Part shown: piece by piece, positions 1 through 8,951 of the stretch
Numbering within the stretch: position 1 is the first letter of the stretch
How the letters are laid out: every line of letters begins with the position of its first letter
Assembly: GCF_003987435.1 (NCBI RefSeq)
Contig: NZ_PIQG01000005.1
Location: 124,001-188,000 of the forward strand
DNA length: 64,000 nt
Reading direction: 5' to 3'
Origin: Pseudidiomarina taiwanensis
Lineage (GTDB): Bacteria > Pseudomonadota > Gammaproteobacteria > Enterobacterales > Alteromonadaceae
Program-made: the position numbers and the translations under genes
The notes under the pieces: model-generated
Told to the model about the DNA's origin: nothing
Seen by the model: only the letters and a program-made list of their open reading frames with translations
The model's database searches: none

Positions 1-646
1 CTACACCCGCTAAATCGGTTTGCTTGCAGCGCACAATCCCCCCCTCGCTGTCACTATCGCGGAGCTCTAATTCATCGCCAAATTCAAAATCAGCGGCGAC
101 TTTGCCGGCTTGTAACCACTCGGTGAAGTATACTTCTGCGGGCTGCTCAGCCAACCAAGGTTTGACCGGTAATGAACCAATTGAACTGCGTAATAAGGCA
201 AGAATATCCTCGGCTCGGCTGGCATTTGCCGCATCGCTCACCACCACCCCTAACGCAGTATTGATTAACAACCAGTAATCACGATACTTGGTGAAGGCCT
301 GCGGTAATAATCGCGCGATAATGTCTTCTTTTAACGATTGCTTCTCTTTCCCAGCGACTTTACGGCCTTGTTCTGCTTCAATCCGCTCAAGATGCTCTTC
401 TAATTCGCTTTGAATGACGGCAGCTGGAAGGACTTTTTCTTCTTTACGGGCGCACATTAGAAGGCTATCACCGATTTTGTGAACAAGAACTTCACTGTCG
501 CGTCCAAACGGAGAGACCCAACCAAAGCTTGCCAGTTCTTGCCGACCACAAGGGGTAAACTGCTGCAGAGTTAAATCATCAGCTAATGTTTCGGGTAGTT
601 TAAATTCGGGGCTAAGCGTATAGACGCGAAGATTGCGGAACCACAT
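1..646 (-). CDS. rdgC: Recombination-associated protein RdgC, C-terminus cut off by window edge
   Basis: The first 215 residues are visible, beginning MWFRNLRVYTLS and continuing with a CGRQELASFGWVSP segment typical of RdgC. The family is a nucleoid-associated, ring-forming DNA-binding protein of about 300 residues that modulates RecA-dependent recombination, so roughly 90 residues should lie before position 1. The start at 646 is chosen because it gives the conserved MWF N-terminus. The upstream neighbour, a histidine kinase on the same strand, ends only 19 bases before this start, so transcription may run through. The sequence shows no break. The assignment rests on recognised N-terminal sequence and is firm. 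Confidence 0.9.
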   Translation of the reverse strand, partial: MWFRNLRVYTLSPEFKLPETLADDLTLQQFTPCGRQELASFGWVSPFGRDSEVLVHKIGDSLLMCARKEEKVLPAAVIQSELEEHLERIEAEQGRKVAGKEKQSLKEDIIARLLPQAFTKYRDYWLLINTALGVVVSDAANASRAEDILALLRSSIGSLPVKPWLAEQPAEVYFTEWLQAGKVAADFEFGDELELRDSDSEGGIVRCKQTDLAGV

Positions 647-665
647 AAATATCCTTTAATAAGAG

Positions 666-2408
666 CTATGCTGAGGGGGTAATAAATTCTGCTGGGATAG
701 TGATATCGTAGCGTAAACCTTCACCGGGTTTGCTACTTGGGACAATCTTCCCTGCAAGTTTTTCGGTGACCAAGTTAAACACAACATTCATACCAACGCC
801 AGTACCGCCTTGGCCGGGCTTGCTGGTGTAGTAAAGCGTGAAGAGTTGTTCTAGGCCATTGGCGTCAAGTCCTTTACCATTATCGGCAAAGATGATGTGC
901 AGGCTATTTTGCTGGCGCTCTATACTAAGTTTAATGACGCCACTGCTTTGCCCATCAAATCCATGCAGCACTGCATTATCAATTAAATTGGTCAAAATTT
1001 GGGTGTAGGCACCGGCTGGCCCCCGAATAAAGAGCGCCTCAGGGCAACTAAACTGATAACTGATCTTGATCTGTTTATGCCGCGATCGAACCGTGTTCAA
1101 AATACTTTCAACGTATGGTTTGAGCTCGAATTCACGGACTGTTTCCGAGCCTTGATCGACCGCAATCTGTTTGAAGCTGGCAATTAGGTCAGAGGCGCGA
1201 TTCAGGCTTTCCTCGATCATCCGCGCGGCATCGGCACAGACGCTCAGGTAACCTTTTAGCTGAGTTGCGGTCAGCTGCTTGGCCGCCAGAGCCTGTTCAA
1301 TTTCAGCTGTTTTCTCACCGACTAAACTTGCTGCGGTAATACTGACACTAATCGGATTATTGACCTCATGCGTAATGCCCGGAACCAAGTCACCGAGCGA
1401 GGCCATTTTCTCTGAGCCAAGTAATTTCCGTTGTGTTTGTTCCAGCAAGTGAACCGAACTTTGCAAACGCTCATTTGCTTCACGTAGGTCCTGCTCAATT
1501 TCTTTACGCTGCTTAATTTCCCGCAACAGCTTTTCCTGACGGGTTTCGAGTTCATCCTTACGCCGTTCAAGGTCAACCAAAACTCGACTTAAACTTGCGG
1601 TTTTGCGCGCAACTTGCTCTTGGAGCAAGGCATTTTGACTATCAAGTTGCCGATTCGCCTCGCGATATTTGGCTTCAGAAAGCGTGAGATCGGCCTGATA
1701 GTCAGCGAGACTATCGAGTAACTGGTTATAAGCATTTTGCACCATGGAAAATTCGGTATTGGTGCGATCATGGAGTTGTATACGCGATTGCTCTAAGGCA
1801 TCCAGACGAAAACCACGAATTTGGTTGGTCAGCTCTCGCAATGGTTTACGTAACATCCGATTGAAGGCGAGCGTGAACAGTAAGAGCAGGAAGGTACTCT
1901 TCACCAAGGCGTTTGCGAGAATAAAGGCAAGACTTACTTTGAGACGCTCGATAATAACGGTGCGATTGGTAAATAATGAAACATCTCCGACCCGCGTCGA
2001 CTCACCTGAGAATTCGAAGGCGAGTGGAGAATGATAGCCAAAAATTCCGGCTTGCTCGGGGATTTCGTCGGCATCATTCGTCAGTGACTCGAGTTGTGAG
2101 ACGCTGGAAACATCGCCGAGTTGCACCACAACTGTGCCTTTATCATCGCGGACTCGCACGCCCGAAATGGAAGGAATTGCGATTAAGCTTTGCGCGAATT
2201 CTTCGACTTGATCATAGCGATACTCCCACAGTGAGCGAGCGATAGAGCCACGAAAGCTACTTTGTTGATTGCGCAGCTCTTCTAGCAAAACGGACTTGCT
2301 ATCATAGTACTCGCCACCGATTTGCACAGCAGTAACGACCACGGTCAACAAAAAGTAGACCGACAGCACTTGAGTCAGCAATGCACGGGAAAGACTTTTA
2401 GTGGCCAT
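666..2408 (-). CDS. Orphan membrane-bound sensor histidine kinase
   Basis: 580 residues. A transmembrane segment (about residues 9-29) is followed by a periplasmic sensor region to about 155 and a second membrane segment (about 158-182). A HAMP-like linker and a long Gln/Glu/Arg-rich coiled coil (about 240-330) come next. The H-box ITHEVNNP carries the likely phosphorylated His347. The ATPase domain shows an N-box (NLIDNAVLHG), a G1 motif (DNGKG) and a G2 motif (GTGVG). No response regulator gene is adjacent, so the partner must be encoded elsewhere. The HEVNNP type of H-box is seen in HWE/NtrB-like kinases with long coiled coils. The signal sensed cannot be told from sequence. It is followed closely by rdgC, with which it shares no evident function. 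Confidence 0.85.
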   Translation of the reverse strand: MATKSLSRALLTQVLSVYFLLTVVVTAVQIGGEYYDSKSVLLEELRNQQSSFRGSIARSLWEYRYDQVEEFAQSLIAIPSISGVRVRDDKGTVVVQLGDVSSVSQLESLTNDADEIPEQAGIFGYHSPLAFEFSGESTRVGDVSLFTNRTVIIERLKVSLAFILANALVKSTFLLLLFTLAFNRMLRKPLRELTNQIRGFRLDALEQSRIQLHDRTNTEFSMVQNAYNQLLDSLADYQADLTLSEAKYREANRQLDSQNALLQEQVARKTASLSRVLVDLERRKDELETRQEKLLREIKQRKEIEQDLREANERLQSSVHLLEQTQRKLLGSEKMASLGDLVPGITHEVNNPISVSITAASLVGEKTAEIEQALAAKQLTATQLKGYLSVCADAARMIEESLNRASDLIASFKQIAVDQGSETVREFELKPYVESILNTVRSRHKQIKISYQFSCPEALFIRGPAGAYTQILTNLIDNAVLHGFDGQSSGVIKLSIERQQNSLHIIFADNGKGLDANGLEQLFTLYYTSKPGQGGTGVGMNVVFNLVTEKLAGKIVPSSKPGEGLRYDITIPAEFITPSA

Positions 2409-2488
2409 GAGGTTCCTGTTCGAGATTTATCACAAAGTACTGTATTGACCTATTTTTGACAACCATGGGGCATTGAAAAGGAACAAGG

Positions 2489-2540
2489 TTGTCATTAACT
2501 CTTCACACTCACGTCACGGGACTGTCACATAACCTGCTTA
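2489..2540 (+). promoter_or_regulatory. Tandem putative PhoB boxes upstream of the lipoprotein gene
   Basis: Two Pho-box-like elements lie 33 bp apart, which is about three helical turns: TTGTCATTAACTCTTCAC (2489-2506) and CTGTCACATAACCTGCTT (2522-2539). The family consensus is two CTGTCAT-like heptamers separated by 4 bp. The second heptamer of the promoter-proximal box is weak. A possible -10, TAAACT at 2559-2564, is further away (19 bp) than at the other Pho boxes in this window, so this site is less certain than those at 8104-8143, 29589 or 31657. Confidence 0.55.
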
Positions 2541-2588
2541 ACCTTGGCTCCGTCATTTTAAACTATATGCCCCGTAATGGAGACTGTT

Positions 2589-4061
2589 ATGCAACGCAAA
2601 ACCCCTCTCGCGCTTAGTGCCGTAGCTCTTGCTTTAGCTTTATCTGGCTGTGGTGGAGATATCAACTTAACCCCGACTTCGATTGACAACTCCGTCGATA
2701 ACTCAGTGAGCGGTGGTTCTTCAACAACCAATAATTGTGCGTCATATGAAGTATCTGGCACAACTGTTCAAGGCGAGAAAGTTGGTGCAGATTGTATCTA
2801 CCCTCGTAGTTTCTCGACTCCAGAGAATCCAGTTTTGACTGATATTCGCTTAGTCGAATTGCCAGGCGGGGCTCATATTTTCCCAAATGGTCTCTATATC
2901 GGCGAAAATATTGAAGCAACGGCAAGTGTCAATCGTTCAGGTCCTACCTTGACCATTGATGCAGGTGCAGTGCTCGCTTTTGAAGACGGCGACTCGTTTG
3001 TCCGTATCGCTCGTGGTGCAGATATCATCGCTGAAGGTAACCGCAACGCTCCGATTATCTTTACTTCAGTACAAGACATCGATGATCAAATCACTAACCC
3101 AAATGCTCGTGGTTTGTGGGGTGGTTTAGTCATCAACGGGTTAGGTATCTCGAATAAGTGTGACCAAAACGATTTAGCGAATTGTGTCCTCCAAGGCGAA
3201 GGCGGAGCCGGTTTCTACGGTGGTGACGACAACACCGATAGTTCAGGTACTTTACGCTACATCCAGGTGAAATTTGCTGGTTATGAGGTATCGCTCGATA
3301 ACGAATTGAACGGCATCACCTTCAACACCGTTGGTTCAGGTACCACAGTCGAGTATATCCAAGTTCACAACAACTTAGATGACGGTATTGAATTCTTCGG
3401 CGGCGCTGTGAACTTCAAGTATGCCGTTCTTACCGGTAACGATGATGACTCAGTTGATTGGGCTGACGGTTGGCAGGGTAAGGCACAATACATTCTGGTT
3501 AAACACGCAGATGACCGTGCTAACCGTGGTATCGAAGCGGATGGTAACAGCGGTAACAATGATGCGCAGCCATACTCAGACCCAATTATTGCAAACTTCA
3601 CTTCAATTGGTTCATTAACTGCAACCGATGGTTCAGATGAGTCAGAGGGTATCTTGTTACGCCAAGGTACGCGTGGCGCACTCTACAATGTTCTGTTAAC
3701 GAACCATCGTGGCGAATGTCTCGATCTGAACCAAGCGGCCACAGTGACCAATGCGCAAGCAGGTGACTTGACGATGGAAAACTCGGTCATCGCATGTCAA
3801 GAAAACTTTAAAGATGTAACAACCCAAGATTGGTATCAAGGCTTTGCTTCAAATGTCACTCTTGATGACCTTGCCACAGTCATTTCAAGCGGTTACTTCA
3901 CCGCTGCAACCATCACAGATGCAGGTGGTGCTCCGGTTACCGTTAATCCAAAAACTGACCTAAGCACAGTTGATGCCTTCTTCGATGATGTTGACTTCAT
4001 CGGTGCGGTCAGCGAATCAGATGACTGGACCAATGGTTGGACTGTTGGTCTGCGCGACTAA
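2589..4061 (+). CDS. Surface lipoprotein with right-handed beta-helix-like repeats, partner of the downstream TonB receptor
   Basis: 490 residues with a lipoprotein signal peptide ending at an LSGC lipobox, so the mature protein starts at the Cys and is membrane anchored. The start at 2589 is preferred over an in-frame ATG at 2577, because GGAG at 2579-2582 sits 6 bases before it. The body is rich in Gly, Asn and Asp and has short recurrent strands, for example the GLWGGLVING and GGDDNTDSSGTLRY segments. This pattern is seen in parallel beta-helix outer-membrane lipoproteins often found next to TonB-dependent receptors. It probably works with the receptor that starts 70 bases downstream, as a surface binding or processing partner. 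Similar proteins are sometimes mislabelled as multidrug transporters. No catalytic motif was recognised. Confidence 0.7.
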   Translation: MQRKTPLALSAVALALALSGCGGDINLTPTSIDNSVDNSVSGGSSTTNNCASYEVSGTTVQGEKVGADCIYPRSFSTPENPVLTDIRLVELPGGAHIFPNGLYIGENIEATASVNRSGPTLTIDAGAVLAFEDGDSFVRIARGADIIAEGNRNAPIIFTSVQDIDDQITNPNARGLWGGLVINGLGISNKCDQNDLANCVLQGEGGAGFYGGDDNTDSSGTLRYIQVKFAGYEVSLDNELNGITFNTVGSGTTVEYIQVHNNLDDGIEFFGGAVNFKYAVLTGNDDDSVDWADGWQGKAQYILVKHADDRANRGIEADGNSGNNDAQPYSDPIIANFTSIGSLTATDGSDESEGILLRQGTRGALYNVLLTNHRGECLDLNQAATVTNAQAGDLTMENSVIACQENFKDVTTQDWYQGFASNVTLDDLATVISSGYFTAATITDAGGAPVTVNPKTDLSTVDAFFDDVDFIGAVSESDDWTNGWTVGLRD

Positions 4062-4131
4062 TTCCTTGGACATATAGAGCACATGGATGTGCAGGACGTT
4101 TGAAATTGAATGGCAAGCCAAGGAGCTTCTA

Positions 4132-6771
4132 ATGACCAAGCAGAATTTTTTTAAGCACAGCAAAATCGGTCTCGCGATAAGTTTAGCGCTCGGTAGTTCG
4201 GTTGCCCTCGCGCAACAGGCCGCTGACCAGCAAGTTGCTGCGGATGAAGTAATTGAAGAGGTCGTCACCACCGCTACTCGCCTGCAAGGCTCTGCAGCTG
4301 CTGTAGTTGAAGAGCGGAAAGCGCAAGCCTTTGTTGCGGATATTCTCGGCGCAGAGCAAATTTCACGGACAGGTGATAGTGATGCCGCTGCAGCGTTACG
4401 CCGGGTGACCGGGTTGACCCTTGTCGATGGTAAATTTATTTATGTGCGCGGGTTGGGTGAACGTTATTCGAGTACCCAATTAAATGGTGCGTCGGTACCT
4501 TCGCCAGACCCGACTCGAAATGTCATTCCACTTGATATGTTCCCCGCCAGCATCATCGAGAGCATGTCGGTGCAAAAGTCGTACTCGCCAGATATGCCAG
4601 CTAATTTCGGTGGCGGTAATGTCGACATTCGAACGGTTTCAATTCCCTCTGAGCAAGTTTTTGATATTTCAATTGGCACAGGTTGGGATTCGAACTTTTC
4701 AGATGACGGTTTGACTTATACCGGTGGTGGGGATGATTGGCTCGGTACTGATGACGGCACGCGCTCGCTACCAAATGCAATGCGCGCTGCGTTGGCACGC
4801 TATCAAGAGTCGATCAATGTTGCTGATATCGCTAATTTTGATGGCGTTGATGTCGCAACTGCAGCGGCAACTAACCGTGAACTTGCGGCAGCACTAAACA
4901 CCCAAAACCAAGTCTACAGTACAGGCCTCGAGCCTGACCTCAAAGGCTCTGTCGCTTATGGTGATAGTTATGATCTGAGTGATGACTGGACCTTCGGATT
5001 TCTGACGGCTATCGACTACGATAAGAGTTGGTCAAATCATCAGGAGACGGATGTCGTTCTAGGTATCGCCAACGGTGCAGCAACCGTCATTCAGTCTGGT
5101 GAAAGTCGCGTCACAGCGCAACAAGTTGAGTTAAGTGGGTTGCTGAATTTCGGCCTTCAATATGGTGATTATCATCGTATTGAAACTTCGACGATATTCC
5201 TGCTCAATACTCAAGATCGAGTTGAGCAAGGGGTCGTAGAAACGCCAAATACCATCGCTGATGAGAACTTGAGTTATTTTGATACCGACATCCGCTATGA
5301 GTCTCGTGAGCTCTTAACCAAGCAAGTGCGCGGCTCTCACTTCTTTCCTGAATATTGGAATATTGCAGTGGATTGGCAATATGCTGAATCCCGCGCAAAC
5401 CGGGATGCCCCAGGCGAAGTGTTTTATCGTCAAAACAATGATCGTGACCTTGGCGAAGGGATTGGTAACTTAGCGTTTCAACAAACCCGTACTGCGACGA
5501 CGTTGCAATTCCAGGAGTTGCAAGATGACGCACAAGACTGGCGCATGGACGTCGAGTTACCGGTCTACCTGAGTGACATGGAAATTTTAGTCAAAGGCGG
5601 TGGTCAGGTCTCGAAAAAAGCGCGTTCAAGTTATTCACGGCGCTTCGCGATATCTGCAGAAAGTGTCGATAATGCTGAGCTTGCCAATGTCGGCTACAAC
5701 GAACTTTTCAGTGATGCCAATATCCTTGATGAAGATTTTGGCTTGCAGTTGTTCGGTGCACCAACGGCACAAGATCCGAACTACTTAGCGGCACAGCAGG
5801 TTGAGGCCGGTTACGGTTTAGTCGATATCACCCTCAATCAAGACTGGCGCTTAAGCGGAGGCTTGCGCTGGGAGCAGTATACCCAAGTCGCCGCCCAACT
5901 TGATTTGCGCAGTATGAATGTCATCGGTGATGTGACCGAGGCAGGGCGTAAAGAAGACGATATCTACGGTTCGTTAGCACTCACTTACCAGCTTAATGAT
6001 GAGATGCAGCTGCGGTTCGGTTACGGTAGCACAGTGGTTCGCCCTGATTTACGCGAACTCACTGAAGTTATCTTTGTGGGCCCACTCACCAACTTTAAGG
6101 TTCGTGGTAATAGCGCGTTGGCAGTTACCGAGATGGATAACTTTGACGCACGTTGGGAATGGTATTTGCCAGCTGGTGAAAACTACTCAGTCGGTTTGTT
6201 CTATAAAGATCTGACCAATCCGATTGAGGCGGTTGAGGCAAAAGGAACCGATTCTGATCGAGTGATCACTTTCTTGAATGGTCAATCAGGCTCGCTGTAC
6301 GGGGTCGAATTTGAATTTCTGAAAGATTTAACTTCGGTGCGAGATGGCTTGTTCTTTAGTGGTAACTTGACGCTAAGTGATTCTGAAATCAGTATCGCGA
6401 ATACCGGTAACGTTGAATTGACGAACAACACTCGGCGGATGACCGGTCACTCTCAATATGTAGCGAACCTGCAGCTAGGTTATGACAGTTTAGATGGTGA
6501 GCATAGTGCCTCATTAATCTACAACGTTGCGGGCGAGCACATTGCCTTTGCTGGCGTAAAGCAAGGCGAGATAGGGATTGGCGATGCCTTTGAACAACCT
6601 TTCCACAGTTTAGACTTTGTCTATACTTGGTATCCAGACTTCAACTCAAAACTGAAATTTAAGGTGCAAAACGTACTCGGTGATGATGTTGACATTGAAC
6701 AGAATGGACAACTGATTCAAACGCGTACGGTAGGGACCGGATTGAGTTTGGAATATAGCTACAGCTTCTAA
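4132..6771 (+). CDS. TonB-dependent outer-membrane receptor, probably phosphate-regulated
   Basis: 879 residues. AAGGAG 7-12 bases upstream fixes the start at 4132 rather than an earlier in-frame ATG. A signal peptide ends near ALAQQ. It is followed by a short acidic stretch with a TonB-box-like EEVVTTATR, then a plug domain with VRGLGERYSSTQLNG and FGGGNVDIRT motifs. A beta-barrel of about 650 residues ends in an aromatic strand, YSYSF. The family imports large or scarce substrates across the outer membrane using TonB energy. The adjacent lipoprotein, the nearby TonB/ExbB/ExbD operon and the Pho-like boxes upstream of the pair suggest a phosphorus-containing substrate, but the sequence does not show what it is. 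A strong terminator follows, so the pair forms its own transcription unit. Confidence 0.85.
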   Translation: MTKQNFFKHSKIGLAISLALGSSVALAQQAADQQVAADEVIEEVVTTATRLQGSAAAVVEERKAQAFVADILGAEQISRTGDSDAAAALRRVTGLTLVDGKFIYVRGLGERYSSTQLNGASVPSPDPTRNVIPLDMFPASIIESMSVQKSYSPDMPANFGGGNVDIRTVSIPSEQVFDISIGTGWDSNFSDDGLTYTGGGDDWLGTDDGTRSLPNAMRAALARYQESINVADIANFDGVDVATAAATNRELAAALNTQNQVYSTGLEPDLKGSVAYGDSYDLSDDWTFGFLTAIDYDKSWSNHQETDVVLGIANGAATVIQSGESRVTAQQVELSGLLNFGLQYGDYHRIETSTIFLLNTQDRVEQGVVETPNTIADENLSYFDTDIRYESRELLTKQVRGSHFFPEYWNIAVDWQYAESRANRDAPGEVFYRQNNDRDLGEGIGNLAFQQTRTATTLQFQELQDDAQDWRMDVELPVYLSDMEILVKGGGQVSKKARSSYSRRFAISAESVDNAELANVGYNELFSDANILDEDFGLQLFGAPTAQDPNYLAAQQVEAGYGLVDITLNQDWRLSGGLRWEQYTQVAAQLDLRSMNVIGDVTEAGRKEDDIYGSLALTYQLNDEMQLRFGYGSTVVRPDLRELTEVIFVGPLTNFKVRGNSALAVTEMDNFDARWEWYLPAGENYSVGLFYKDLTNPIEAVEAKGTDSDRVITFLNGQSGSLYGVEFEFLKDLTSVRDGLFFSGNLTLSDSEISIANTGNVELTNNTRRMTGHSQYVANLQLGYDSLDGEHSASLIYNVAGEHIAFAGVKQGEIGIGDAFEQPFHSLDFVYTWYPDFNSKLKFKVQNVLGDDVDIEQNGQLIQTRTVGTGLSLEYSYSF

Positions 6772-6794
6772 GGTTATCCCTTGGTTACCAAGCA

Positions 6795-6821
6795 AACGGG
6801 AGCAGTAGCTCCCGTTTTTTT
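6795..6821 (+). terminator. Rho-independent terminator after the TonB receptor
   Basis: The inverted repeat ACGGGAGC / GCTCCCGT with a 4-base loop is followed by a run of seven T. It separates the lipoprotein-receptor pair from the mechanosensitive channel gene. Confidence 0.85.
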
Positions 6822-6868
6822 ATCCTGCTAAACTGCCATTATCATAGTTACAGAGATCTGGGGTGTTT

Positions 6869-8107
6869 ATGGAAAGCGTGCAACAACTCCAACAATGGCT
6901 TGCGGCACATCCGCAAATGGAAACACTTGCTTATATCGCACTCTTGTTGAGCGGTTCTTGGCTGGCCAATTTTGTCGTTAAGAAAGGGTTACTCCGCGGT
7001 GTTTTGAAGATTATGAGCCGCACCCCAGTTGCTCATGATCGGCAGTTAATCGAACGAAATATTATCGCGCGCTTTGCCAATGTCGTACCGGCCTTGGTTA
7101 TTGGTTACGGTATTGAACATGTGCCAGGCTTGCATGAGTACGTCGCTATTGTCGTCAGTAACGTCACGAAAGCCTTTATCATACTGACCGTTGCACGTGC
7201 TATTAGTGGCACTTTAAGCGTTATTAATACCTTCTACGATCGCCAAGAAGATGCCAAAGAGCGCCCGATTAAAGGCTATATTCAAGTCGGTAAAATTGTG
7301 ATTTATGTGGTTGCGGCAATTCTTGTCGTCGCTGCATTAATTGATAAATCACCGGTCATCCTGCTCTCAGGGTTAGGTGCTATGGCGGCTGTCTTGATGT
7401 TAGTCTTCCAAGACACTTTACTGAGCCTTGTCGCAAGCGTACAGATCTCGTCGAATGACATTATTCGGGTCGGCGATTGGGTCGAAATGCCGAACTTAAA
7501 TGCGGATGGCGATGTGATCGATATTGCACTGCATCAAATCAAAGTTCAAAACTGGGATAAAACCATTACCTTTATCCCGACCAAACGTTTTATTACCGAC
7601 CCATTCAAAAATTGGCGGGGGATGCAGGAGTCCGGAGGACGACGAATCAAGCGTAGTATTTGGCTTGATCAGCAAAGTATTCACTTTCTAACGGACGAAG
7701 AACGTCAGAAGTTGCACCGTTTTCATTTGCTTAAGCCATATTTAACGGCAAAGCAGACAGAGATTGATGAGTGGAACGCACAGCTGCAAGAGGCCGGTAA
7801 AGAGCCGGTCAATACGCGTCGTATCACCAATATTGGAACCTTTCGAGCGTATGTGAAAGCTTATTTACAGCATCATCCCCGTATCAATCAACAGATGACT
7901 ATGCTGGTTCGGCAGTTAAACCCAACTGCTGATGGTTTACCACTTGAGGTTTACTGCTTCACCAATACGGTAGTGTGGGATCAGTATGAATCCATTCAGT
8001 CCGATATTTTTGACCATTTGTTTGCGATTCTGCCTGAGTTTGGCTTGCGGGTATTCCAGCACCCAAGCGGGCAAGATATGAAAAGTTTCATATTGCAACA
8101 GAACTGA
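6869..8107 (+). CDS. ybdG: Mechanosensitive channel of the MscS family, YbdG (MscM) type
   Basis: 412 residues, close to the 415 of E. coli YbdG, with closely matching segments such as LSGLGAMAAVLMLVFQD (pore helix region), VGDWVEMP, SGGRRIKRSI and RRITNIGTFRAY. YbdG gives a small-conductance mechanosensitive activity and helps cells survive osmotic shifts. The N-terminal third holds several membrane helices and the remainder is the cytoplasmic MscS beta and C-terminal domain with the family's YbdG-specific insertion. ATG at 6869 has GGGG 5 bases upstream and is preferred to a GTG at 6863. The gene lies between two Pho-like units. It is isolated from the first by a terminator, and its stop codon overlaps the distal Pho box of the next operon. 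No evidence links it to phosphate. Confidence 0.9.
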   Translation: MESVQQLQQWLAAHPQMETLAYIALLLSGSWLANFVVKKGLLRGVLKIMSRTPVAHDRQLIERNIIARFANVVPALVIGYGIEHVPGLHEYVAIVVSNVTKAFIILTVARAISGTLSVINTFYDRQEDAKERPIKGYIQVGKIVIYVVAAILVVAALIDKSPVILLSGLGAMAAVLMLVFQDTLLSLVASVQISSNDIIRVGDWVEMPNLNADGDVIDIALHQIKVQNWDKTITFIPTKRFITDPFKNWRGMQESGGRRIKRSIWLDQQSIHFLTDEERQKLHRFHLLKPYLTAKQTEIDEWNAQLQEAGKEPVNTRRITNIGTFRAYVKAYLQHHPRINQQMTMLVRQLNPTADGLPLEVYCFTNTVVWDQYESIQSDIFDHLFAILPEFGLRVFQHPSGQDMKSFILQQN

Positions 8108-8160
8108 CATATAACCATCACTAAGCTGTCATAAAACTGACGTATCTTGCAGCACATTAT
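8104..8160 (+). promoter_or_regulatory. Tandem PhoB boxes and -10 element of the TonB operon
   Basis: CTGACATATAACCATCAC (8104-8121) and CTGTCATAAAACTGACGT (8126-8143) are two Pho-box-like elements 22 bp apart, on the same helical face. The proximal one is close to the consensus of two heptamers with a 4-bp spacer. CATTAT at 8155-8160 is an 11-bp-spaced -10. The distal box overlaps the stop codon of the channel gene. This is the best tandem arrangement in the window. Confidence 0.8.
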
Positions 8161-8184
8161 CCATGTGAACTGCAAGGTATGTTT

Positions 8185-8946
8185 ATGCGATTTGTCCCGC
8201 TTTCTATCCTCCTTTGCGGAGTCTTACTGAGTAGCACCAGTGTTGCTCAACAATCTTCCCTAGAGCCCGTTGTTGAAGCCGCTGAGCAGATTAATAGTTC
8301 CGCGCGCAGCTCGCAGCTGACCATTGACACGATTGCTGAGACGACTCAAGAGCGACTCCAACAATACAAACAGATCATGCGCCAGATTGACGGCTTGCAG
8401 GTTTATACCGAACAGCTCAGTCGGCAAATTCAAAATCAAGAAGCAGAGGCAGATGCACTCAATGCATCAATCGATGAGGTGAGTGTGGTTGAGCGCCAAA
8501 TCACCCCACTGATGCTACGTATGATTGACTCGCTGGCCAAATTTATCGAGCTAGATGTGCCGTTTTTACCAGAAGAACGGCAGCAACGTGTCAGTCAGCT
8601 TCGGGATTTATTAGAGCGGGCTAATGTGGACGTATCTGAGAAGTTCCGGCGGGTGATGGAAGCCTATCAAATTGAGGCCGAATACGGTCGCAATATTGAA
8701 GCCTATAACGGCGAAATGCTGATCGATAACGCCTTGCAACAAGTTGAATTCTTACGCGTCGGTCGTTCTGTTTTTCTCTATAAAACCCGTGATGACAGCC
8801 GCTTAGCGATTTGGAATCAACAGCAGGGGAGTTGGGAAGAGCTTGGTACTGAGCATTTAATCCATGTCAAAGAAGCCATTCGGATTGCGCGTAAGCAACT
8901 GGCTCCTGATTTACTCATGCTTCCTGTGTTCGCGGCTGGAGAGTGA
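8185..8946 (+). CDS. DUF3450-family periplasmic coiled-coil protein of a TonB operon
   Basis: 253 residues. A signal peptide ends near SVAQQ. Residues about 25-160 are Gln/Glu-rich and predicted coiled coil, followed by a mixed region with FRRVMEAYQIEAEYGR and a C-terminal VGRSVFLYKTRDD / RLAIWNQQQGSWEEL segment recognised from DUF3450 proteins. These are regularly the first gene of exbB-exbD-tonB operons in Shewanella, Vibrio and relatives, and their molecular role is not established. ATG at 8185 is chosen because AAGG lies 7 bases before it; an ATG at 8179 would sit on top of that site. The stop at 8946 slightly precedes the next gene. It is likely a periplasmic structural partner of the energising complex. 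Confidence 0.8.
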   Translation: MRFVPLSILLCGVLLSSTSVAQQSSLEPVVEAAEQINSSARSSQLTIDTIAETTQERLQQYKQIMRQIDGLQVYTEQLSRQIQNQEAEADALNASIDEVSVVERQITPLMLRMIDSLAKFIELDVPFLPEERQQRVSQLRDLLERANVDVSEKFRRVMEAYQIEAEYGRNIEAYNGEMLIDNALQQVEFLRVGRSVFLYKTRDDSRLAIWNQQQGSWEELGTEHLIHVKEAIRIARKQLAPDLLMLPVFAAGE

Positions 8947-8951
8947 TAGTG

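Noticed and set aside
6869-8107. ybdG as a member of the phosphate regulon because it lies between two Pho-like units
   Set aside because: A strong terminator cuts it off from the upstream unit, it has no Pho box of its own, and the box at its 3' end faces the next operon.
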